Assembly: GCA_041398005.1 (NCBI GenBank)
Contig: JAWKVP010000005.1
Span: 62,001 to 126,000, forward strand
Length of the DNA stretch: 64,000 nt
Direction: 5' to 3'
From: JAGREO01 sp020446285
GTDB lineage: Bacteria; Pseudomonadota; Alphaproteobacteria; Geminicoccales; Geminicoccaceae
Shown: positions 57,692 to 64,000 of the stretch, one piece after another
Numbering within the stretch: position 1 is the stretch's first letter
How the letters are laid out: each line of letters starts with the position of its first letter
Program-made: the position numbers and the translations under genes
The notes under the pieces: generated by a model
Databases searched by the model: none
The model's input: the letters and a program-made list of their open reading frames with translations, nothing else
Told to the model about the DNA's origin: nothing

Positions 57692-59770
57692 GTGACGGTG
57701 CGGTCGTTCGAGCGGCTGTTGCGTCCGAAATCCATCGCCGTCGTCGGCGGTGAAATCGCCGCATCGGTCATCCGCACGCTCCGTCGCGGTGGCTATGGAG
57801 GAATGATCCACGCGATCCATTCGTCCAGAAGCGAAATCGAGGGTGTAAGGACTGTCGAAAGCGTCGAGTGTCTCGACGACCCGCCGGATGCGACATTCAT
57901 CGCCGTCAACCGCAAGGCCAGCATCGAGGTAGTCGCAGCCTTGCGCAGGCAGGGCGCCGGCGGAGCCATCGCCTATGCCTCGGGCTATGGCGAAACGGGA
58001 ACGGTCGGACGTTCGCTCGAACAGCAGCTTGTCCGGGCGGCCGGCGATATGCCCGTCATCGGCCCCAACGCCTACGGCCTCATCAACTATCTCGACGGCG
58101 CGGCTCTCTGGCTCGATCATCATGGCGGACAGCGTTGCGAACGCGGTGTGGCGATCATCGGCCAGTCGAGCAACGTGCTCATCAATCTCACCATGCAGCG
58201 ACGCGCCCTGCCGATCGGCTATGTGCTGGCACTTGGCAACCAGGCCTGCGTCGATGCCGCCGATCTGGTCGATGCCATGGTCGAGGATGAGCGGGTGACT
58301 GCCATCGGCCTGCATCTCGAAGGTATCGCCCGACCCGGTGCCCTCGCCGCCGCCGTCGCCCGTGCGCGCGCGGCCGGTCGTGCGGTCGTCATCCTCAAAT
58401 CCGGCAGAAGCGAGGATGGCGCCTCACGCGCCGTTTCGCACACAGCGGCGATCGTCGGCGCCGACGGCGTGCTCGATGCCTGGCTGAAACGCATCGGCGT
58501 CCCTCGCCTGCACCGGCTCGAAGCCTTCATCGAGACCCTCAAGCTCCTGCATGTCCATGGCCCGCTTCCTGACCGGAGTTTCGTTTCCCTGAGTTGCTCC
58601 GGCGGCGAGGCAACGCTGGTCGCCGATGCCGCCGCTTCCCGCGACGTGGAGCTGCGCGATTTCACGGACGCCGACCGGCAGAGGATCGCGGCAACCGCCA
58701 ATCCGCTGGTCGCGATCACCAATCCCTTCGACTATCACACGTTCGACTGGCTGAAACCGGAACGCCTGCGGGCAACCTTCGAGGCGGTCCTAGCAGCAGG
58801 TCATGCACTTGCCGGCCTCGTCCTCGACATGCCCCGCACGGATCGGTGTCCCGACGATGAATGGCTGGCGGTACTCGTCGCCTGGCAGGCGGCGGGTCGA
58901 AACGCGCAGGCGCGCCTCGCCGTTATCGCCAGCATGGCCGAAGGCATGCCCGAAGAACTGGCCGGGGCACTGATTGCCCGGGGCGTCGCACCACTGTGCG
59001 GGATTGACGATGCCCTCGATGCCATCGCCGCCGCCGCCATGAGCGCGAGAATATCACGACCATTCGTGAATATCGGTGTGGACCGCTATCCCTCGCAGCG
59101 ATCGACCAGCCCCGCCCGCAATCGTATACATGCGGTCGACGAGGCCGAGGCCAAACGCATGCTCGCGGTGTACGGCGTCGAGGTTCCCTCGAACCGGCCC
59201 GTCGAGTCGGTTCAGGCCGCCATCGATACCGCCGCCGGAATGAAAGGGGCCGTCGCCCTCAAGGCGCTCGGCGCGGAAATCGCCCACAAGACCGAAATGG
59301 GCGGTGTCTGCCTCGGGCTGCGCGATCCGGGCAGTATCGAGCTCGCCTGCCGGCGTCTGCTGGCGCTGTCGCCGCGCATCCTTGTCGAAAGGATGGTCGA
59401 GGACAGCCGTGCCGAATTGCTTGTTGCCGTTCGTCGGGATCCGGCCCTCGGCCTCTATCTCGTCATCGGCACCGGCGGAACCATGGCCGAAATCGTCGAG
59501 GACGTGCGGATCCTCGTCCTTGCGACGACAACGGACGAAGTGCGCGAGGCGATCCTCGAACTGCGCACCGCACCATGCTTTTCCGGCTGGCGCGGCGGCG
59601 AACCCGCCAGTCTCGAAGCAGCGGTTCGCTCGATATCGGCCGTCGCCGGTTTTGCCATTGCCCGCAAGGACGATCTCTTCGAACTCGAGATCAATCCTCT
59701 CATCGTCACCGGAAACCGGGCCGTCGCCGCCGACGCGCTCCTGCGTTTCCTGAGCGGAGAACAACCATGA
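57692..59770 (+). CDS. NDP-forming acyl-CoA ligase (acetate-CoA ligase family)
   Basis: This is a 692-residue protein combining the alpha-type part with the beta-type ATP-grasp part of ADP-forming acyl-CoA synthetases. The alpha-type part has a CoA-binding Rossmann fold (FERLLRPKSIAVVGG, VIGPNAYGLINY, VAIIGQSSNVLINL) and the active-site His in SRAVSHTAAIVGADGVLDAW. The beta-type part has KALGAEIAHKTEMGGVCLGL, VERMVEDSRAELLVAVRRDPA, VIGTGGTMAEIVEDV and DLFELEINPLIV. It should activate carnitine or gamma-butyrobetaine with CoA, replacing the AMP-forming CaiC. GTG 57692 has GGAG upstream. It overlaps the next gene by 4 bases. Confidence 0.9.
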   Translation: MTVRSFERLLRPKSIAVVGGEIAASVIRTLRRGGYGGMIHAIHSSRSEIEGVRTVESVECLDDPPDATFIAVNRKASIEVVAALRRQGAGGAIAYASGYGETGTVGRSLEQQLVRAAGDMPVIGPNAYGLINYLDGAALWLDHHGGQRCERGVAIIGQSSNVLINLTMQRRALPIGYVLALGNQACVDAADLVDAMVEDERVTAIGLHLEGIARPGALAAAVARARAAGRAVVILKSGRSEDGASRAVSHTAAIVGADGVLDAWLKRIGVPRLHRLEAFIETLKLLHVHGPLPDRSFVSLSCSGGEATLVADAAASRDVELRDFTDADRQRIAATANPLVAITNPFDYHTFDWLKPERLRATFEAVLAAGHALAGLVLDMPRTDRCPDDEWLAVLVAWQAAGRNAQARLAVIASMAEGMPEELAGALIARGVAPLCGIDDALDAIAAAAMSARISRPFVNIGVDRYPSQRSTSPARNRIHAVDEAEAKRMLAVYGVEVPSNRPVESVQAAIDTAAGMKGAVALKALGAEIAHKTEMGGVCLGLRDPGSIELACRRLLALSPRILVERMVEDSRAELLVAVRRDPALGLYLVIGTGGTMAEIVEDVRILVLATTTDEVREAILELRTAPCFSGWRGGEPASLEAAVRSISAVAGFAIARKDDLFELEINPLIVTGNRAVAADALLRFLSGEQP

Positions 59771-60546
59771 CCGTCCGAACCGAAACCCGTGATCGCATTC
59801 TCACGGTCACGCTCGACAGGCCGAAGGCCAATGCCATCAACGCCGAGACCAGCCGCGAGATGGGCCGCGTGTTCCAGTCCTTCCGTGATGATCCGGAGCT
59901 GCGCGTCGCCATCGTTACCGGCGGTGGTGATCGCTTCTTTTCCGCTGGGTGGGACCTCAAGGCGGTCGCTGCCGGCGACGAACGGCCGGACCAGGACTAT
60001 GGCGTTGGAGGCTTCGGCGGTTTGCAGGAGCTTCCAGATCTGAACAAGCCCGTGATTGCGGCACTCAATGGCATGACCGTCGGCGGCGGCTTCGAACTGG
60101 CGCTTGCCTGCGATCTCATCATTGCCGCCGATCATGTCCGTCTTGCCCTTCCGGAGATCCGTGCAGGCACGCTCGCCGATGCCGCAACCATCCGTCTGCC
60201 GCGTCGCATTCCCCATCATGTCGCCATGGACATGCTGCTCACCGGGCGCTGGATGGAGGCAGACGAAGCGCACCGGCTCGGTCTCGTCAACGAGATCGTG
60301 CCTGCCGAAAGGCTCATGCAACGCGCTCTCGAGATCGCCGGCCTGCTCGCCGACGGTCCGCCGCTCGTATTCGCTGCGATCAAGGAGACAATGCGCGAAA
60401 CCGCACATCTGCCGTTTCAGGATGCGATGAACAGGGTCACGCGCAAGCAGCTATCCACCGTGCGTACACTTTATGAGAGTGAAGACCAACTCGAGGGCGC
60501 CCGCGCCTTCGCCGAAAAGCGCGACCCGGTCTGGCGAGGACGGTGA
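59767..60546 (+). CDS. caiD: Carnitinyl-CoA dehydratase-like enoyl-CoA hydratase CaiD
   Basis: This is a 259-residue crotonase. It follows E. coli CaiD closely as remembered: TLDRPKANAINAETSREMG, FRDDPELRVAIVTGGGDRFFS, AGWDLKAVAAGDE, GGFGGLQEL, VGGGFELALACDLI (oxyanion loop), LPEIRAG and the C-terminal signature AFAEKRDPVWRGR. It interconverts crotonobetainyl-CoA and carnitinyl-CoA by hydration. It is the last gene of the operon and its stop codon lies inside the loop of a terminator hairpin. Confidence 0.93.
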   Translation: MTVRTETRDRILTVTLDRPKANAINAETSREMGRVFQSFRDDPELRVAIVTGGGDRFFSAGWDLKAVAAGDERPDQDYGVGGFGGLQELPDLNKPVIAALNGMTVGGGFELALACDLIIAADHVRLALPEIRAGTLADAATIRLPRRIPHHVAMDMLLTGRWMEADEAHRLGLVNEIVPAERLMQRALEIAGLLADGPPLVFAAIKETMRETAHLPFQDAMNRVTRKQLSTVRTLYESEDQLEGARAFAEKRDPVWRGR

Positions 60547-60565
60547 ACGTCCTCATCGTTTTTTT
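60536..60565 (+). terminator. Rho-independent terminator of the carnitine-type operon
   Basis: GAGGACG (60536-60542) pairs with CGTCCTC (60548-60554) around a 5-base loop, followed after ATCG by seven T residues (60559-60565). The caiD stop codon is part of the loop, so translation must finish before the hairpin can form. Confidence 0.85.
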
Positions 60566-60624
60566 CGGGTTTTCAGGAGCTCGGACGCCAAATCCCTGAT
60601 GAATGGAACGGAGTGGTTTCTGCT

Positions 60625-61296
60625 TCAGCAACGCGGCGCCCGTGATGCTTCGTTCCCGTGGGCGCGACCGATCGCCTCGAGGCCACCAATTGCGTAGCGG
60701 CAGAGATGATCGATCAGGTCGTCCCTCGACATGGGACCTGACACTTCGTCCAGACCGGGCTTTGCTCGGCTGAGCAGAACGGTCATGATACAGGGTGCGA
60801 CAACGCATGGCAGGCATCGCCACAGGACCGGATCGTCTGCCGGAATCGTCGATATCTCATGCAGCACTGGCAGGATGATTCGCAGCTTTGGAAAGATTTC
60901 CTCCTGTTGCAGCGAAGCCAGATGCGGTGATGGCGAAAGAAGCTCGCGACCCAGAACCATGATCGGCCATCGCGCCGCACCGGCACCGCCATCGACCAGA
61001 AACCCGATGAGACCATGCAGTTTGCGGTGCGCCGGCAGGTTGCTGGCAAAGAGCCTGTCGAGATCGTCGCGGTCGATCAGCCGGCGGTGTGCCTCGGCGA
61101 GCACGGCCTTGTAGAGGCCGCCCCGGCTGCCGAAGTGATAATTGATCGAGGCCATGTTGACCCCTGCACGTTCGGCGATCTCCTTGCTGGTGGTATCCGC
61201 GAGCCCCTTCGAGGCGAGAAATTCACCGGCAACTTCCAGAATACGGCCGCGCGTCGCCTCGCCATCGGCCCGAATGGAACGGGACATGTCCATCAT
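60625..61296 (-). CDS. TetR/AcrR-family regulator, CecR/CerR-like
   Basis: This is a 223-residue repressor with an N-terminal helix-turn-helix: ATRGRILEVAGEFLASKGLADTTSKEIAERAGVNMASINYHFGSRGG (seen as ILEVAGEFLASKG, IAERAGVNMASINYHFGSR). The C-terminal ligand domain resembles CecR-type regulators (HRKLHGLIGFLVDGGAG; PIMVLGRELLSPSPHL), which control ybhGFSR-type exporters in enterics. ATG 61296 has AGGGG upstream; a longer frame is unsupported. It is divergent from the membrane-fusion protein gene with an AT-rich palindrome between them. Confidence 0.9.
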   Translation of the reverse strand: MMDMSRSIRADGEATRGRILEVAGEFLASKGLADTTSKEIAERAGVNMASINYHFGSRGGLYKAVLAEAHRRLIDRDDLDRLFASNLPAHRKLHGLIGFLVDGGAGAARWPIMVLGRELLSPSPHLASLQQEEIFPKLRIILPVLHEISTIPADDPVLWRCLPCVVAPCIMTVLLSRAKPGLDEVSGPMSRDDLIDHLCRYAIGGLEAIGRAHGNEASRAPRC

Positions 61297-61434
61297 CGCT
61301 TGCCCCTGAAGCCCGTTCAGATCAAAGCCCGGCCAATCCCGAAGCCTTGCACAACGCTGTGAATGCCTGACGTCCGTCCCCACCGGCAATGGATTTTTCC
61401 GGACATCTTGCGAACCCTCTGGACATGAAATCTG

Positions 61435-61448
61435 ATTTAAATTTAAAT
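61435..61448. promoter_or_regulatory. AT-rich palindrome, likely TetR-type operator
   Basis: ATTTAAATTTAAAT is a perfect 14-bp palindrome made only of A and T in a genome of about two-thirds GC. It lies between the divergent TetR-family gene (start 61296) and the HlyD-like gene (start 61513). It is the natural candidate for the repressor's operator and overlaps the likely promoter TTGAAA. Confidence 0.55.
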
Positions 61449-61512
61449 TGAAAGTGAACGTATCGTCAACCTGCGTGACCCGGCACGCTGCAGCGCCCGA
61501 AAGACCGACCGC

Positions 61513-62511
61513 ATGAAGAAAGCCGTTATTGCCGTCATTCTCGCGACCGTCTGTATCGCTGCCGGGCTCTATGTGTGGCAATGGCGCAATACCGGCAATA
61601 CGGACGACCTGGTGTTTTACGGCAATGTCGATGTCCGCCAGATTGCGCTCGCCTTCGACGGCAGCGGACGGATTTCGTCACTGGATGTCGAGGAAGGCGA
61701 CAGTGTGGCTTCAGGTCAGGTAATCGGCCACCTCAACACCCGTACGTTGCAACTGCAGGCACGGGCACAGGAAGCAGTGATCGAGGCCGAACGTCAGAGT
61801 CTCCTCAAGCTGCGGAACGGAACACGCCCGGAGGAGATCGATCAGGCCCGCGCGCACCTGTCCTCGGCAAAGGCAGCCGAGGTTCTGGCCGAGCAGGAAT
61901 TCGATCGGGCAGCACGTTTGCTGGCATCGAACAGTGGCGCGGGCAGCCAGCAATCGGTCGACCATGCCCGGGCACAGGCCGAGGTGGCACGGGCGGCGAT
62001 GCGGCAGGCGGAAGCCGCTTTGACGTTGGCCTTGTCCGGCCCGAGAGTCGAGGATATCGCAGCGGCAGAAGCGCAGCTCGACGCGTCGCAGGCGACACTC
62101 GACCTGCTTCGCTACAAGATCGACGAAGGCACGCTGCGCGCGCCGGCCGACTCCGTGGTCCGCTCGCGCCTGCGCGAACCCGGAGACATGGTAACCCCCG
62201 CGATACCCGTATTCGCGCTGGCACTGACAGAACCGAAATGGATCCGCATCCATGTAGGTGAACCCGATCTCGGGCGCATTCGTCCCGGCATGACCGCACA
62301 GATCCTCACCGACAGCCAGGTCGATCATCCGGTGACAGGCACGATCGGCTATATCTCGTCGGTCGCCGAGTTCACGCCGAAGTCGGTCCAGACCGCCGAG
62401 CTGCGAACGAGCCTCGTCTACGAGGTCCACGTCACGGTCCGGGATACGTCCGACACGATGCGTCTTGGCCAGCCCGTCACCGTGCGTCTGCACGCAGGGG
62501 CAGTTCCATGA
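61513..62511 (+). CDS. HlyD-family membrane fusion protein, YbhG-like
   Basis: This is a 332-residue periplasmic adaptor with an N-terminal membrane anchor (VIAVILATVCIAAGLYVW). A first lipoyl half follows (VDVRQIALAFDGSGRISSLDVEEGDSVASGQVIGHL), then a helical hairpin (LSSAKAAEVLAEQEFDRAARLL; RAQAEVARAAMRQAEAAL) and a second half with TLRAPADSVVRSRLREPGDMV. RPEEIDQARAHL and GPRVEDIAAAEAQL are typical of the YbhG subgroup. It connects the ABC transporter encoded next, overlapping by ATGA, to an outer-membrane channel. Confidence 0.92.
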   Translation: MKKAVIAVILATVCIAAGLYVWQWRNTGNTDDLVFYGNVDVRQIALAFDGSGRISSLDVEEGDSVASGQVIGHLNTRTLQLQARAQEAVIEAERQSLLKLRNGTRPEEIDQARAHLSSAKAAEVLAEQEFDRAARLLASNSGAGSQQSVDHARAQAEVARAAMRQAEAALTLALSGPRVEDIAAAEAQLDASQATLDLLRYKIDEGTLRAPADSVVRSRLREPGDMVTPAIPVFALALTEPKWIRIHVGEPDLGRIRPGMTAQILTDSQVDHPVTGTIGYISSVAEFTPKSVQTAELRTSLVYEVHVTVRDTSDTMRLGQPVTVRLHAGAVP

Positions 62512-64000
62512 CCTCACCCATCGTCAGCGCAACCGATCTCTGCAAGACCTTCGACAGCCGCGGCACGACCGGAATCCGTGCCATTGACAGGCTGTCGATG
62601 GAGATCCGTGCCGGGGAACTCACGGCACTGGTCGGTCCCGATGGTGCGGGCAAGACGACACTCATGCGGATGATGGCAGGTCTGCTCGTTCCCGATTCGG
62701 GCAGGCTCGACGTACTGGATACGGACGTGATCCGGGATCCGCAGGCGGTACAGAACCGGATCAGCTACATGCCGCAGCGTTTCGGCCTGTACGAGGATCT
62801 GAGCGTGCAGGAGAATCTCGACCTCTATGCGGATCTGCACGGCGTCACGAGGACAGAGCGGAGAACGCGTTTTTCCCGACTTCTCGACATGACCGATCTG
62901 GCCCGTTTCACCAGTCGGCCCGCAGGCAAGCTGTCGGGCGGCATGAAGCAGAAGCTGGGGCTCGCATGCACATTGGTCCGCTCGCCCGACCTGCTGTTGC
63001 TCGACGAACCCAGTGTCGGCGTCGACCCGCTTTCCCGGCGGGAACTCTGGAAGGTCATTCAGGAACTTGTCGACGAGCAGAAGCTCAGCGTGATCGTGAG
63101 CACTGCCTACATGGACGAGGCAGAGCGTTGCGCGAAGGTCTTCGTCCTGGCACATGGCAGGCTTCTGGATGCAGGCACACCCGGGCAACTGAGCGGACGG
63201 GCGAACCAGCTCACCTTCACCGCCCTTCCACCCGAAGGCATGCCTGCCCGCGACCTGCAGGCGCGGCTGATCGACCGGCCGGAACTGATTGCCGACGCGG
63301 TCCCCGAGGGCGGCAATGTGCGTTTCATCTCTCAGCCGGACATCACCGCAAAACAGCTCGATACCCTGCTCGACGGCGTTCCCTTCGTACCTCGCGAAGA
63401 GAGGCTGGAGGATGCCTTCATGCTGCTCCTGCGAAAGCACGAGGATGGATCGGGACGCCCCGCACCCATGCCGGAGGCTGCTCCTGCCGTCACGAGCGGG
63501 AGCAGGGAACCTGTCATCTCGGCGCGCAATCTGGTTCGCAGGTTCGGCGATTTCACCGCTGTCGCCAGTACTTCCTTTTCGGTCGAACGCGGCGAGATCT
63601 TCGGTCTTCTTGGCCCGAACGGCGCCGGCAAGACCACGACATTCCGGATGCTCTGCGGCCTTCTGCCCGCGACCAGCGGCGAACTTCTGGTCGCGGGAAG
63701 CGATCTGCGCGCCGCAAGGGCGCAGGCCCGGGCGCGGATCGGCTATGTGTCGCAGAAATTTGCCTTGTACGGTCTTCTGTCGGTACGTCAGAATCTCGAG
63801 TTTTTCGGCAGTGCCTGCGGACTGCGTGGCGCCAGACTGCGCACGCGCATCTCTGACACTCTCAGGCTGTTCGATCTCGATCCGTCCCTGGAGAGCGGTC
63901 TCCTGCCCGCCGGCTACAAGCAACGTCTCGCCATGGCGACCGCCCTGCTGCATCAGCCCGAAATACTGTTCCTCGACGAACCCACCAGCGGCATCGACCC
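62508..64000 (+). CDS. Fused two-nucleotide-binding-domain ABC transporter ATPase, YbhF-like, 3' truncated by window
   Basis: The frame from ATG 62508 stays open to the end of the window (497 codons visible). NBD1 has GPDGAGKTTLMRMM, MPQRFGLYEDLSVQENL, LSGGMKQKLGLACTLV and LLLLDEPSVGVDPLS. NBD2 has GPNGAGKTTTFRMLCGLL, VSQKFALYGLLSVRQNLEFF and LFLDEPTSGID; its signature loop reads LPAGYKQRLAMATALL in place of LSGG. Together with the HlyD-like protein and presumably YbhS/YbhR permeases beyond the window, it should form a drug or cation exporter. Confidence 0.93.
   Translation, partial: MTSPIVSATDLCKTFDSRGTTGIRAIDRLSMEIRAGELTALVGPDGAGKTTLMRMMAGLLVPDSGRLDVLDTDVIRDPQAVQNRISYMPQRFGLYEDLSVQENLDLYADLHGVTRTERRTRFSRLLDMTDLARFTSRPAGKLSGGMKQKLGLACTLVRSPDLLLLDEPSVGVDPLSRRELWKVIQELVDEQKLSVIVSTAYMDEAERCAKVFVLAHGRLLDAGTPGQLSGRANQLTFTALPPEGMPARDLQARLIDRPELIADAVPEGGNVRFISQPDITAKQLDTLLDGVPFVPREERLEDAFMLLLRKHEDGSGRPAPMPEAAPAVTSGSREPVISARNLVRRFGDFTAVASTSFSVERGEIFGLLGPNGAGKTTTFRMLCGLLPATSGELLVAGSDLRAARAQARARIGYVSQKFALYGLLSVRQNLEFFGSACGLRGARLRTRISDTLRLFDLDPSLESGLLPAGYKQRLAMATALLHQPEILFLDEPTSGID

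Overview
The window is GC-rich, densely packed chromosomal DNA from an alphaproteobacterium, most likely a Rhodospirillales-like chemoheterotroph. This placement is inferred from gene content and protein style only: PutA without a DNA-binding domain, an N-terminally extended RibA, a single-chain IGP dehydratase HisB, CheD in the chemotaxis operon, CcmI, and a formate dehydrogenase island carrying DUF3305/DUF3306-type genes. There are no rRNA genes, no CRISPR array, no phage and no intact insertion sequence. One tRNA gene (tRNA-Ser, GCU) is present.

Layout. 1-5 kb: the end of a CHASE2-SpoIIE phosphatase followed by a frameshifted anti-sigma-type ATPase remnant, then putA. 5-6.6 kb: an orphan gene, a glycosyltransferase remnant and a GFA-family gene. 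6.7-9.5 kb (minus): hisG-hisB-hisH-hisF, without hisA. 9.8-11.5 kb: a lone hydantoinase-B/oxoprolinase gene. 11.6-22.5 kb (minus): a complete chemotaxis operon, cheY-cheA-cheW-mcp-cheR-cheD-cheB, an uncharacterised gene and an MCP-PilZ fusion. 22.7-27.1 kb (minus): a four-gene spermidine/putrescine-type ABC transporter. 27.4-36.6 kb: ribA, an AlaX-like editing protein, an MBL hydrolase, a HugZ-like protein, pckA, a TerC-family protein, ccmI, and a MerR regulator divergent from a small cation transporter with a textbook MerR promoter. 36.7-49.3 kb: the tRNA, an unlisted 54-residue secreted or membrane peptide gene, and a formate dehydrogenase island. That island holds the gamma, beta and alpha subunits, a TAT peptide, a TorD-type chaperone, DUF3306, DUF3305, a 674-residue iron-sulfur protein, DUF6494, an Mrp ATPase, a biotin/lipoate-ligase-like protein and DUF6505. 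49.3-53.2 kb: a YbaK-type deacylase, a GST, a group IV PLP decarboxylase and a quinone oxidoreductase. 53.4-60.6 kb: a six-gene operon that reads as a route from gamma-butyrobetaine/crotonobetaine/L-carnitine to glycine betaine. 60.6-64 kb: a TetR regulator divergent from a YbhG/YbhF-type efflux system that runs off the window.

Most notable. (1) Two copies of a 270-280 bp element (43044-43321 and 50513-50781) have terminal inverted repeats of 35 bp. The arms differ between copies at many positions, yet nearly every difference is matched by the complementary change in the opposite arm. This is strong evidence for a selected or hairpin-copied structure. (2) The carnitine-type operon uses an NDP-forming acyl-CoA ligase in place of CaiC and has no visible betainyl-CoA thioesterase. 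(3) The formate dehydrogenase island gathers several conserved proteins of unknown function around an unusual multi-cluster ferredoxin. The functions proposed come from sequence recognition by eye; no database search was run.
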